Below are positions 35,613-44,490 of a stretch of DNA of 64,000 bases, one piece after another. This DNA comes from Cycloclasticus sp. 46_120_T64 (GTDB taxonomy: Bacteria > Pseudomonadota > Gammaproteobacteria > Methylococcales > Cycloclasticaceae). Every line of letters begins with the position of its first letter. Position 1 is the first letter of the stretch. Under the pieces are notes generated by a model, which was given only the letters and a program-made list of their open reading frames with translations, was not told the origin of the DNA and did no database searches. The stretch lies in NCBI GenBank assembly GCA_002162695.1, contig MAAM01000011.1, forward strand, positions 1 to 64,000, read 5' to 3'. The translations under genes were made by a program, and so were the position numbers.

Positions 35613-36132
35613 GGTGATGCTCGTTTAAAAAGTGATTGATGATGAAGTCTGCGAGCTGTTGTGGAGCATTGAGCTCGATGTAAGGAATATCAAAGGAACG
35701 ATTAACATTGCTAGCGATCGCAATAATGGAGTCATCAGTCGGGTGTAATAAGGGGTGGTTGAGTTCGGCCCGGTGTAACTCGATTTTGGGGAATTGTTCA
35801 TGCCTAAAACCTTCGACAATCACTAAATCGATGGGCTCATTGTTGAAGCAGAATAATTGATCTGACAGGCGTGGTTCCCCGGCGGATAGTTCGCTAATAA
35901 TGGCGCGGCGATGACTGGATACCAGCACTACGGGAGAGGCACCTGCTTTGCGTAAGCGGTAACTATCTTTTCCTGGGTGGTCGATTTCAAAGTCGTGATG
36001 GCTGTGTTTTATTAAGCCAACTTTAAGGCCGCGCTCATTCAATAGCGGAATGAGGCGGCTGATTAAGGTGGTTTTTCCGGTGCCGCTACTCGCGGCAAAC
36101 CCGAGTACGGGTAGGGCACAGGAATTACTCAT
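35605..36132 (-). CDS. mobB: Molybdopterin-guanine dinucleotide biosynthesis protein MobB
   Basis: This 175-residue P-loop GTPase assists MobA in making the guanine dinucleotide form of the molybdenum cofactor. Walker A is GFAASSGTGKTTLISRL (about 11-27), followed by GLKVGLIKHSHHDFEIDHPGKDSYRLRKAGA, the family hallmark, and LVIVEGFRHEQFPKIELHR (about 108-126). It overlaps moeA by 8 bp in one operon. mobA is not in the window. Confidence 0.95.
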   Translation of the reverse strand: MSNSCALPVLGFAASSGTGKTTLISRLIPLLNERGLKVGLIKHSHHDFEIDHPGKDSYRLRKAGASPVVLVSSHRRAIISELSAGEPRLSDQLFCFNNEPIDLVIVEGFRHEQFPKIELHRAELNHPLLHPTDDSIIAIASNVNRSFDIPYIELNAPQQLADFIINHFLNEHHRD

Positions 36133-36151
36133 CTAGTTTTAATGAGAGCGA

Positions 36152-37597
36152 CTAGAATAATTCAGCATTGACCCATAGGTGAGTATAAATGCTGGCAGCA
36201 TAGCCAAGGGCAATAACCGGTGCCCACTTAAGGTGTGAAGCGAAGGTGTAAATACCACGTGCTTGTCCCATAAGTGCAACACCCGCAGCAGAACCAACCG
36301 ATAGTAAACTACCGCCAACACCTGCCGTTAAGGTAACCAGTAACCATTGTCCATGGGACATATCAGGTTGCATGGTCAATACCGCAAACATAACCGGAAT
36401 GTTATCAACGATGGCCGATAGTACACCCACAATAATATTGGCGTATGTTGGCCCTAATTGGCCGTACATAGTTTCAGATACCATGCCTAGGTAGCCGATA
36501 AAACCAAGGCCACCAACGGCCATGATAACGCCATAGAAGAAGAATAAGGTATCCCACTCTGCGCCGGCAACTTTGGAAAAAACGTCAAAACCTTTGCTGT
36601 CGTGTGGACCGTGCTCTGAGGCTTCGCCCGCTATTTCGCCGGTTAAAGGGTTTTCTGTAGCGCTTTCTTCCAGGTGGTAGGTTCTTTTCAGGTAATAGCC
36701 AAAGAATTTTAAATAAGCTAGGCCGGTCATCATACCAATGGCTGGTGGTAGGTGTAGGAAGTTGTGGAAGCTAACCGCGGTTACGATGGTTAATAAGAAT
36801 AAAACAACAATCATTATGCCGCCACGTTTCATGACTAGGTCTTCACCTTCAACCGCATCGGGAGTGCCGTCGGGGATAAAGAAATGCATGATAGCGGCAG
36901 GAATAAGGTAGTTAACGACTGATGGAATAAATAGCGCGAAGAACTCAGTAAATTGAACAATGCCTTTTTGCCAGACCATTAAGGTGGTGATGTCACCAAA
37001 TGGGCTGAATGCCCCGCCTGCGTTTGCACCAACAACGATGGCTACACAAGATATCGAGACGAATTTTGGGGACTTAGAGCCAACCGTTAACGCAACGGTA
37101 CACATGATTAAGGCGGTGGTTAGGTTATCGGCTACTGGAGAGATGAAGAACGCAAGGATGCCGAGTAACCAAAATAAGGCCTTGTAACTGAAGCCTTTTT
37201 TAACTAACCAGCCCCTTAGCGCGTCAAATACGCCGCGTTCAATCATCGCGTTGATGTAAGTCATCGCCACGAGTAGGAAGAAGAACAGTTCTGAGTACTC
37301 TAAGAAGTTATGTCTGATGGCAACTTCGGCAGCGTGATCAAAGCCATGTTGTTGATACACAATGGCGATCATGATCCAGATAATACCTGCGGCGAGTAGC
37401 ACCGGCTTGGATTTGCGCAAATGCAATTGCTCTTCAAAAATGACCAGTGTGTAGGCGAATACGAAAACCGCAAGCGCTAAATAACCCACCGTGTGGTCAG
37501 TTAAGTCTAAGGTCGTGTGTTCTCCAGTACTGGCCGAGAACGCCAGAGTCGGTAAAAAAAGAAAGAGTAGGCAGCTAAAGCGGCTTATGAAATTCAT
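36152..37597 (-). CDS. nhaD: NhaD-type sodium/proton antiporter
   Basis: This 481-residue inner-membrane protein has a cleavable-looking N-terminal segment (ISRFSCLLFLFLPTLAFSAS) and about 12 further helices. It belongs to the ion-transporter (ArsB/NhaD) superfamily. Typical segments are WLLGILAFFISPVADNLTTALIM, VGANAGGAFSPFGDITTLMVWQ (half-helix substrate site) and its second-half counterpart SAIVDNIPVMFAVLTM. The long loop with Glu/His-rich residues (about 305-335) is also seen in NhaD. It exports sodium in exchange for protons and is common in marine and halotolerant bacteria. A TATAAT on the minus strand at 37651-37656 may be its -10. Confidence 0.93.
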   Translation of the reverse strand: MNFISRFSCLLFLFLPTLAFSASTGEHTTLDLTDHTVGYLALAVFVFAYTLVIFEEQLHLRKSKPVLLAAGIIWIMIAIVYQQHGFDHAAEVAIRHNFLEYSELFFFLLVAMTYINAMIERGVFDALRGWLVKKGFSYKALFWLLGILAFFISPVADNLTTALIMCTVALTVGSKSPKFVSISCVAIVVGANAGGAFSPFGDITTLMVWQKGIVQFTEFFALFIPSVVNYLIPAAIMHFFIPDGTPDAVEGEDLVMKRGGIMIVVLFLLTIVTAVSFHNFLHLPPAIGMMTGLAYLKFFGYYLKRTYHLEESATENPLTGEIAGEASEHGPHDSKGFDVFSKVAGAEWDTLFFFYGVIMAVGGLGFIGYLGMVSETMYGQLGPTYANIIVGVLSAIVDNIPVMFAVLTMQPDMSHGQWLLVTLTAGVGGSLLSVGSAAGVALMGQARGIYTFASHLKWAPVIALGYAASIYTHLWVNAELF

Positions 37598-38147
37598 CTA
37601 AAGTCCTTATGTTTTTAGAAGTGGTGAATAGATAATAGTGCAAATCCGGCATTATATAGGGTCTGCTGGGGTACTTGGGCATAAATTCCAGTCTTCGGTG
37701 GATAAAATTATCGAGCTATTGAACGTTATTTAAACTTTTGAAATAAAAAATATTGAACTATTTGTTGTCAACTTAGGCTAAGTAAACAGAGCGAAAATAA
37801 AAATATGTTTTGTGAGTTGCTGGTGGCTGGGAACATGACTGGATGCGGTTAGGCGTTTGTTGTTCACGGCTAGCGTATGCTCGGGCCGATTAGCTGTCAG
37901 TTTATCAGTGGTTTGTGTCTAAGTGAGTTGTTTTTCTGAGCAAACAGGATTTTGTTATACCAAGCTAGCTTGTTGTTTGTGGGAATTGGAGTTGAAGAGA
38001 GGCTTGCGGTATTTGACCTAGTGAATTAGCTACTTCATGTTTGCAATCATGGCTTTGCTGCCTATGGTTGTTCTTGTTGTTCGTTGGAACTGCTTGTTTC
38101 TTTTATACGCAAAGTATTGGTTTTGAGTAGTGTTATTGGGTGCTTCT
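37598..38147. other. Gene-free region of 550 bp
   Basis: Between divergent nhaD and the unknown gene at 38148 I find no reading frame with a ribosome-binding site, no tRNA-like fold, no repeat and no clear terminator. A possible -10 for nhaD (TATAAT on the minus strand at 37651-37656) is the only motif I would mark. It is the longest empty stretch in the window; an unannotated small RNA cannot be excluded by eye. Confidence 0.6.
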
Positions 38148-38918
38148 ATGGATGTCACTAAAATTCAACTTTATGATGAAAAAAAGGAAGCAATTACTCG
38201 CATTCTGGATGCTGCGGTTAAGACGATGGATTTTGAGCAAAAAAACTATCTGACTACAAAGGCTCAGCTGATGCGTATTGTCGAAAAACCTGGTTATGAA
38301 AGTTTGGGCCTGCCAGAGGTCGTTGCGGTCAGTAATAAGTTGTTGAGTAAGGTGGCTGAACATAGTGGTTATGTCGTCCCTGACAAGGGTAAGAAGGCCG
38401 TTGGTTTTGGGCGAATTAAAGCCTTTTTTTCTCCTGCGGGTCTAACTCTTGCTGATACTGATCGGCAGGGTGAAGTAAAAAAACAGGGCCTTAAAGGGCA
38501 AAAAAAGCTGCTGCAATTAATTCGTTTATTACCGCCGTATATTTCCTCAACTGACTTAGAGCTTTATTCGGCAAAAATACGCTCAGCCCCTTTAGGGGTG
38601 GCGACCTCATCTAAGGTGGCGCGTACTACAGGTGACTTTGATCAGCTAATTGCCGAGCAAGTGTTGGATGCGTACGCTGTTGAATTTGATGCCTTAGTTA
38701 AGGATGAGCCCGACGCATTTATGGAAGCGATTGTGATGGCGAGTGGTGCCGAACGGATGGTTGATATTCGTGTTAAGTTACGTAAACAACTTGTTGCGGT
38801 GGCTTCGGTGGGGGAGTTCTTGAGTATGAAGGACCTCGTCGATCGTCATCTTCGAGACCACCGGCAGCCCGAGAAGACGAGTAATAAGAATAAGATGTTT
38901 TTTTGGCGGAAAAAATAA
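38148..38918 (+). CDS. Conserved-looking hypothetical cytoplasmic protein
   Basis: I use ATG 38148 (MDVTKIQLYDEKKEAITR), 256 residues; an earlier TTG adds six codons with no better ribosome-binding site. No signal peptide or membrane helix. It looks mostly helical: ITRILDAAVKTMDFEQKNYLTTKAQLMRIV at the N-terminus, a basic middle (KKQGLKGQKKLLQLIRLLPPYIS), an acidic helix QLIAEQVLDAYAVEFDALVKDEPDAFMEAIVM, and a strongly basic C-terminus (NKNKMFFWRKK). I do not recognise the family. It converges with the ylqF-type gene 9 bp away. Codon use looks like its neighbours. Confidence 0.65.
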   Translation: MDVTKIQLYDEKKEAITRILDAAVKTMDFEQKNYLTTKAQLMRIVEKPGYESLGLPEVVAVSNKLLSKVAEHSGYVVPDKGKKAVGFGRIKAFFSPAGLTLADTDRQGEVKKQGLKGQKKLLQLIRLLPPYISSTDLELYSAKIRSAPLGVATSSKVARTTGDFDQLIAEQVLDAYAVEFDALVKDEPDAFMEAIVMASGAERMVDIRVKLRKQLVAVASVGEFLSMKDLVDRHLRDHRQPEKTSNKNKMFFWRKK

Positions 38919-38927
38919 GCTTTTTAC

Positions 38928-39848
38928 TCAGCGCTTATTTTTCCAATTCTTTTTTCGACTCACTTTTAATGCCGCTTTTTCGGCGATTATTTGCTCTGTT
39001 TTAGCGATTTCTTTTTCAATAACGCTAGGTGTTTCTAGGCTGATGCTGCCAAACGTTCCGCTACGGTAATCATGAATAAAAATAGCCGATGCTTTATTTA
39101 AATTGATACGCCCACCACTGACTAAAGCGCCTCGTTTACGCCCAACAGCTTCAAGTAACGCGGTGGCATCTCTTGGTTTTTCTTCTAGTTCATAACGCTC
39201 CATAATGGCGTTCGGGTGGTGTTCTAGAAAAAAATCAGCGGCGTAATACGCAATATCGTCATACTCTATGGCGGTATCTTTAATTGCACCGGTAATGGCT
39301 AAGCGGTAGCCACTGTCTTCATTTTCAACCTTTGGCCAAAGTAGTCCAGGTGTGTCAAACAAAATAATATTATTGCCTAAATCAATGCGTTGCTGAGTTT
39401 TAGTAACAGCCGGTTCATTACCGGTTTTAGCAATGGTTCTACCAGCTAAGGTATTGATTAGGGTGGATTTCCCTACGTTTGGAATACCGGTTATTAAGCA
39501 GGTAATGGGGGTTGTTATAGTGCCTTTGTTGGGTACTAGCTTGTGACACAGCGAGAATATTTGTTCACTTTTGTTGGGTTGTTGGAGGTTCAGCGCTAAG
39601 GTTTTGGTATTCTTTGTTTGTTCTAAGTAACGTTGCCACTCATGAGTGATATCGTCTTGAGCAAGGTCGGTTTTATTGAGAATTTTTAAACAAGGTTTGT
39701 CGCCACGAATATTAGCCAGCATCGGGTTTTCACTGCTATACGGAATTCTCGCATCAACAATTTCGATGAACATATCAACTTCTGGAAGGCGTTCTTTGAT
39801 CTCTTTTTGGGCCTTGTGCATATGGCCCGGATACCAATTTATACTCAT
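38928..39848 (-). CDS. ylqF: Circularly permuted ribosome-biogenesis GTPase, YlqF/RbgA type
   Basis: In this 306-residue GTPase the motif order is permuted: G4 (LNKTDLA, about 57-63) precedes G1 (GIPNVGKSTLINTLAG, about 123-138) and G3 (LFDTPGLLWP, about 167-176). The opening INWYPGHMHKAQKEIKERL and DARIPYSSENPML are YlqF hallmarks. In Bacillus RbgA drives late 50S subunit assembly; the gammaproteobacterial version presumably binds ribosomes too. The C-terminus is lysine- and arginine-rich. It is followed on the same strand only by intergenic DNA and preceded by slyX. Confidence 0.92.
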   Translation of the reverse strand: MSINWYPGHMHKAQKEIKERLPEVDMFIEIVDARIPYSSENPMLANIRGDKPCLKILNKTDLAQDDITHEWQRYLEQTKNTKTLALNLQQPNKSEQIFSLCHKLVPNKGTITTPITCLITGIPNVGKSTLINTLAGRTIAKTGNEPAVTKTQQRIDLGNNIILFDTPGLLWPKVENEDSGYRLAITGAIKDTAIEYDDIAYYAADFFLEHHPNAIMERYELEEKPRDATALLEAVGRKRGALVSGGRINLNKASAIFIHDYRSGTFGSISLETPSVIEKEIAKTEQIIAEKAALKVSRKKNWKNKR

Positions 39849-39886
39849 GATGATATGTGTCGTTAATTAGTTAATAAAAAGTAGGT

Positions 39887-40093
39887 TTAATAATGGGGTG
39901 GTAACTCATCAAATAAAGACGGTGCCGCCTTGCCGCCATCGTCTGGGGACTCCATCGCTTGCGTGAGTTGTTTGAACTGTCGCTGAAGCTTATCGATTTG
40001 TTCCTGTTGTCGGCAAACGACACTATCCAATTGCTGGATAGTGTCTTCTTGATACGCGACTTTTATTTCAAGTTCTGTAATGCGTTTGTCCAT
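39887..40093 (-). CDS. slyX: SlyX family protein
   Basis: This 68-residue protein is almost entirely coiled coil: MDKRITELEIKVAYQEDTIQQLDSVVCRQQEQIDKLQRQFKQL, followed by a proline-rich acidic end (PSLFDELPPHY). Both the opening ELEIKxAYQExTIQxLN-like stretch and the final PPHY are SlyX hallmarks. Function is not established. It starts 4 bp after the helicase gene stop, so it is on that transcript. Confidence 0.93.
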   Translation of the reverse strand: MDKRITELEIKVAYQEDTIQQLDSVVCRQQEQIDKLQRQFKQLTQAMESPDDGGKAAPSLFDELPPHY

Positions 40094-40096
40094 TAT

Positions 40097-41893
40097 TTAT
40101 AGGGCTGGTTTGTTTTTCTTCTTTTTTGGCTTTTTGGTATAAGTTTTTTTCTTACCGTTTGCCGGTTTAGCCGAGGTAGCTGCTGCTTTTGCAACGTGAT
40201 CGGTCTGCTCAATGTTTAATGGCTGATTGCGCACACGGAGTTTTTTAAGGCTTTCAAAAACGACTTTTGGCATGCCTACCGGTAATTCGATATAGCTGTG
40301 ATCGCCCTTTAGCTCGATGTGGCCGATATTTCTAGGTTCTACGTCGGCTTCGTTAGCGATAGCCCCAACGATATCGCCAGGCATGATGTTATGGTCTTTA
40401 CCCACCGCAATGCGATAGTTTTCCATCGGAGGCCTATCAACATTGCCACGCTTCTCTTTTCTTTTGCCTTCGCGCTCAGGTCGGAATGATTGACTGTCTC
40501 TTGATGGGCGGTCAGAGTGGTTTCCTCTGTCTTCTCCACGAGAACGACTCGCCTTAGAGCCTTTGGCAGGTTTTTCGTCAAGAATAAGTGGTTTGTCTTT
40601 TTGTGCCAAATGAGCAAGAGCAGCAGCCAGTTGCATTGGGTCAGTTTCGTTTTCCTCAAGGTATGATTGAACGACTTGCTGGAAAAATGCAAGATCTGTA
40701 TTGGCCAGTGTGCTGGTGATTTTCTCTTTAAATTGGTTCGCCCGGCTCTCGTTAACTTGTTGACGAGTAGGTAGCTCAATAGGAGTGATTTTCTGCCTAG
40801 TTGCGTTTTCAATTGCGCGTAATAAACGACGTTCACGTGGCGCTACAAACAAAATAGCTTTACCGGTTCTACCAGCGCGACCTGTACGACCGATACGATG
40901 CACGTAGGCTTCGGTATCGTATGGGATATCGTAGTTAATAACGTGGCTAATACGAGCAACATCAATACCACGAGCGGCTACATCAGTAGCAACTAAGATA
41001 TCAATTTTACCTGACTTTAATTGTGCGATAGTGCGTTCACGCAAGGCTTGTGTCATATCACCATTAATAGCTGCCGCAGTATAACCGCGAGCCTCTAGTT
41101 TGTCAGCGAGCTCAACGGTCAGTACCTTGGTGCGTACAAACATGATGATGCCGTCAAAATCTTCAACTTCTAATATGCGGGTGAGTGCATCCAGTTTGTG
41201 CAAACCGCTAACCAGCCAAAACTGCTGCTGAATTCTTTCAACCGTTGACGTTTTTGAAACAATTTTAACAACTTTAGGTGAATTCAGATATTTGTCAGCT
41301 ACGCGACGAATCGGCGCTGGCATAGTTGCAGAGAACAGGGCAACCTGACGTTGTTTAGGCGTTTGCTCTAGAATCCACTCAACGTCATCGATAAAACCCA
41401 TTCTTAACATCTCATCGCCTTCATCGAGCACGATAGTCTTAAGATTTTCTAGCTTTAATGTTTTACGGCGTAAATGATCCATCACTCGGCCTGGGGTGCC
41501 GACGACTACGTGTGCGCCACGTCGTAATTGGCGTAATTGGGTATCCATGCTCTGACCGCCGTAAATGGGCAATACATTGAAACCTTTCATTGCGCTGGCG
41601 TAGGTTTTGAATGCTTCGGCAACTTGAATAGCTAGTTCGCGGGTCGGTGCTAAAACGAGTACCTGTGTTTCAGATTTTTGAATATCAATTTTTGATAACA
41701 GTGGTAAGGCGAATGCGGCGGTTTTGCCGGTGCCAGTTTGCGCGGTGCCAATTAAATCAGAACCGTCTATGAGGTGAGGTATTGCCTCAGCTTGAATCGG
41801 CGAAGGTTGTTCGTAACCGATACGTTTTAGGGCGTCCATTACGGGCGCAGACAACGCTAAATCAGCGAAGCTTATAGTTGCTTGGGATGTCAT
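40097..41893 (-). CDS. deaD: DEAD-box ATP-dependent RNA helicase DeaD/CsdA
   Basis: This 598-residue helicase works in ribosome assembly and RNA decay, often in the cold. Motifs are complete: Q motif (PSPIQAEAIPHL), AQTGTGKTAAF (Walker A, about 55-65), PTRELAIQ, TPGRVMDHL, DEGDEML in the DEAD position (Walker B reads DEGD rather than DEAD), SATMP, ARGIDVARI and HRIGRTGRAG. DEGD is also what I recall for many DeaD-group proteins' Walker B variants. A basic linker rich in Arg, Lys and Ser (about 440-485) precedes a DbpA-type RNA-binding domain (NYRIAVGKDHNIMPGDIVGAIANEADV) and a Lys-rich tail. slyX follows 4 bp later. Confidence 0.93.
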   Translation of the reverse strand: MTSQATISFADLALSAPVMDALKRIGYEQPSPIQAEAIPHLIDGSDLIGTAQTGTGKTAAFALPLLSKIDIQKSETQVLVLAPTRELAIQVAEAFKTYASAMKGFNVLPIYGGQSMDTQLRQLRRGAHVVVGTPGRVMDHLRRKTLKLENLKTIVLDEGDEMLRMGFIDDVEWILEQTPKQRQVALFSATMPAPIRRVADKYLNSPKVVKIVSKTSTVERIQQQFWLVSGLHKLDALTRILEVEDFDGIIMFVRTKVLTVELADKLEARGYTAAAINGDMTQALRERTIAQLKSGKIDILVATDVAARGIDVARISHVINYDIPYDTEAYVHRIGRTGRAGRTGKAILFVAPRERRLLRAIENATRQKITPIELPTRQQVNESRANQFKEKITSTLANTDLAFFQQVVQSYLEENETDPMQLAAALAHLAQKDKPLILDEKPAKGSKASRSRGEDRGNHSDRPSRDSQSFRPEREGKRKEKRGNVDRPPMENYRIAVGKDHNIMPGDIVGAIANEADVEPRNIGHIELKGDHSYIELPVGMPKVVFESLKKLRVRNQPLNIEQTDHVAKAAATSAKPANGKKKTYTKKPKKKKNKPAL

Positions 41894-42190
41894 TTTTTTG
41901 AGCCTTAACTTAGGGATAGTGGCGACTTAACTGGAAGTATTAAGCCCTCTATCTGAGGTGTGAAAAGCGCATTATACGCCTTTATCAATAGGTTTTGTTG
42001 AATTACCTATGGATAAATGCTGTGTTGCAAAAAACTACCGTTTGGCAGATTTTAGGAGAGAAAATACAAGGAATAATTTTTTGACTGGGCTATGCTTTGA
42101 ATACAGCTGTGGCTAGTCAGTGTTCCTGCTTGAATTGTTGGTTAGGTATAGCGATGCTCGTATGCGCGGTTATTAAATAGGAAGCTCAAT

Positions 42191-42793
42191 ATGTTGTTAA
42201 AGAATATGGCTGGAAATAGATTGATCGTCGGGGCTGTTCTGCTGCTCCTTCTGCCTCTATTATCGGCCTGCAGTAGCCCTCTACCTAAAACAGAGGATGA
42301 GACAAAGTCGCCTTGGGATAGTTTTTCCGAAGCGATCGCCGCCTATGACAAAATTGAGTTGAATAAAACAACGGTAAGAGATTTGCGGAAACTGGGTTTT
42401 GATCCTTACACCACGCCTAACGTAAAAATATTATCTTATTTAGATGTGATTCGGAAATTCGTGCCGAATAACTCGATTAAACACGAACAACTACCATTAA
42501 GCGTACGAACCTGTCTGGCCAAACAGGGGCGTTGTATGGCTTATGAAGCCCACCCCGGTACGGTTAAGAGAAAGAGGGTGGGTAGCGCATTCTTAGATTT
42601 ATTGAGGTTTAAACGTAAGACGATTGAAACTGGTTGGCGCTTTAATGCCTTGATTGTGTTGGATGATGGTGTGGCAGTTTATAAAGTCTGGAGTGGTGAG
42701 CCGATTATTGATTCCGAGAAAACGAGAAAAAACCCATTGGGGCCGCTGCAAGGAGCGGGTGGTTCTCTGGCTCGGGATGCTGCAGGGATATAG
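42191..42793 (+). CDS. Lipoprotein of unknown function
   Basis: This 200-residue protein has a signal peptide ending in a lipobox (LLPLLSAC, Cys27), so it is a lipoprotein. The body has a conserved-looking helix-strand pattern: SFSEAIAAYDKIELNKTTVRDLRKLGFDPYTTPNVKIL, then RTCLAKQGRCMAYEAHPGTVKRKRVGSAFLDLLRFKRKT and WRFNALIVLDDGVAVYKVWSGEP. The TTVRDLRKLGFDP part resembles SmpA/BamE-like repeats only distantly. A GGAAG-type site stands 8 bp before ATG 42191; a second ATG five codons later is possible. The C-terminus is Gly-rich. Family not recognised. Confidence 0.72.
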   Translation: MLLKNMAGNRLIVGAVLLLLLPLLSACSSPLPKTEDETKSPWDSFSEAIAAYDKIELNKTTVRDLRKLGFDPYTTPNVKILSYLDVIRKFVPNNSIKHEQLPLSVRTCLAKQGRCMAYEAHPGTVKRKRVGSAFLDLLRFKRKTIETGWRFNALIVLDDGVAVYKVWSGEPIIDSEKTRKNPLGPLQGAGGSLARDAAGI

Positions 42794-42909
42794 CGTTTAC
42801 TTGAATGCGGGCGCCCTGCTCAGCGTACCGAGGATATTAAACTATACTCATATTACTTATTTAAAGGTATCAGCTCGATGAGCCAAAATGCATTAATCTT
42901 TGAAGATTT

Positions 42910-44061
42910 ATGGATGCGATTAAAAAAATAAAAGCTGACGAGGTCACTATTGGGCAGTCTCTGCCTTGGCCGGTGTACGATAGTGAAAAATCCTTATTAC
43001 TCAAGGAAGGAACGGTCGTACGCTCAGAAAAGCAGCTGGCGGTGATTTTAGAAAAAGGAGTTTACCGAGGCTTGTCGAATGATGAGTGTGTTGCAGAGGC
43101 TGCGCAATTAGCTGAGCGCAGGAAAAAACCTAGCAACCCCTTTCAAATGAAAAACATTTGTGCCAAAAAATTGCAGCAATTGGTGGCTAAACTACTATCG
43201 GGCGAAGAGGTTAACGTGCAGGAAGCGGTGGGGTTTGTCACCGAGCAAGTAAAAGAAGGTTGTGCTAATCATGCTAATGCAACCTTGGCGGCGGTTCACT
43301 TAGCGGACGAGCAAAGTTATGTGACTCTTCACCCCTTGCATACCGCTATTTTATGCCAGTTACTGATGCGTCGGTTAAAATTTACCGAGGCGCAGCAGGA
43401 TACGGTCATTGCCGCTGCGCTATTGATGAATATCGGTATGTATGAATTGCAGGACCGGTTGTTTTCGCAGGCGGAGCCCTTAACCGAAGCTCAAAGTAGG
43501 GAAATTCAGCAACACCCAGAGAAGAGCGCCGAGTTGTTAAAACAAGCGGGAATGGATGACCCTCACTTATTAAGTATTATTTTACAGCACCACGAACGTA
43601 TTGATGGTACGGGTTATCCGGCTAAATTGGCTGGGGCTAATATTCATCAAGGCGCGAAACTGTTGTGCCTAGCTGATATGTATGCCGCAATGGTAACGCC
43701 TCGTGCTTACCGTGAGCCAATTCGGGCGCAAACCGCGTTGAAAGATATTTTCACCGACAGGGGGAAATCGGTGGATAGTCACTTAAGCCAAATCTTGATT
43801 CGTGAAATTGGAGTATACCCGCCAGGCTCGTTTGTAAAGCTGGTTAACGGTGATACCGCGATTGTCTTAAAACGGGCTATCGTTAAAAAAGGGCGAAATG
43901 CTACCGCACCGGTAGTGGCTTGTGTTGTGAGCCCACGAGGCGGTCTGTATGAGAAACCGGCGGTCCGCGACTCGAACTTAGACATGTATAAGATTACCGG
44001 GATGGTTGAGCCGGACTTTGATGAGCCGATGGATTTTTCTAACTTATGGAAAACTAGCTAG
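42910..44061 (+). CDS. HD-GYP-type protein with degenerate metal site
   Basis: This 383-residue cytoplasmic protein begins with a small beta module seen before HD-GYP domains (IGQSLPWPVYDSEKSLLLKEGTVV, 14-37). Residues about 125-290 form an HD-GYP domain: HPLHTAIL (141-148), LLMNIGMYELQDRL (171-184), HPEKSAELL, then HHERIDGTGYP (227-237) and LADMYAAMVTPRAYR. The HD pair that binds metal is replaced by Met173-Asn174, so c-di-GMP hydrolysis is probably lost or altered although the GYP motif is intact. The C-terminal 80 residues form a beta domain (GSFVKLVNGDTAIVLKRA). It may be a c-di-GMP sensor. It stands alone. Confidence 0.85.
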   Translation: MDAIKKIKADEVTIGQSLPWPVYDSEKSLLLKEGTVVRSEKQLAVILEKGVYRGLSNDECVAEAAQLAERRKKPSNPFQMKNICAKKLQQLVAKLLSGEEVNVQEAVGFVTEQVKEGCANHANATLAAVHLADEQSYVTLHPLHTAILCQLLMRRLKFTEAQQDTVIAAALLMNIGMYELQDRLFSQAEPLTEAQSREIQQHPEKSAELLKQAGMDDPHLLSIILQHHERIDGTGYPAKLAGANIHQGAKLLCLADMYAAMVTPRAYREPIRAQTALKDIFTDRGKSVDSHLSQILIREIGVYPPGSFVKLVNGDTAIVLKRAIVKKGRNATAPVVACVVSPRGGLYEKPAVRDSNLDMYKITGMVEPDFDEPMDFSNLWKTS

Positions 44062-44490
44062 GGAGTTTATTTTCCGTGTTTCAATGACATATGCCGCGAT
44101 TGGCTGGAGTAGCGATTAGTTTAAGCGATGGTTGTTTTATCGTTTTTTATCGCCTATAGTTTGCGATTTCTTGGTGGGGCTGCGGTGTAAGCTTATCGCT
44201 TTTTTGCGGACTCCTGGGCGGCTATCAGCCGTTCTTTCTTGTTCATTTGCGCGCTGTGTTCGTCATGTACACAGCAGCTTTTGCCCCGTGTTTTCTGCAA
44301 ACTAATTCGCCTAAGTGCGCTGGCTGTTAACAGATTTTCAGCGGTGCTTCTTGGTGGTTGTAATTAGTAGGCTGCGGTTTATAGCTGGCTAAGCCTAGCG
44401 GGCTAACCGAACATATAATTAAGTTTTATAACAATAGATTAAACGACTTAGCTCAGAACACTTAGTCGTAGATAATGAGGTAACAATACA
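44062..44490. other. Gene-free region of 429 bp before the efflux operon
   Basis: No frame with a ribosome-binding site and no convincing hairpin terminator is seen between the HD-GYP gene and the efflux operon. AT-rich sequence near 44410-44455 is the likeliest place for the efflux promoter, but no clear hexamer pair stands out. No adjacent TetR or MarR regulator exists, so control of the pump must come from elsewhere. Confidence 0.55.

Noticed and set aside
40021-40043. Perfect 9-bp stem CACTATCCA/TGGATAGTG
   Set aside because: It lies inside slyX coding sequence, encodes normal coiled-coil residues, and has no U-run.
40339-40836. Minus-strand frame of 165 codons inside the helicase gene
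   Set aside because: Out-of-frame shadow of deaD with no domain; deaD is intact across the region.
42878-42931. 17-codon frame overlapping the HD-GYP start
   Set aside because: It could be a leader peptide with GGT upstream, but it is short, unsupported by codon pattern, and overlaps an evident start.
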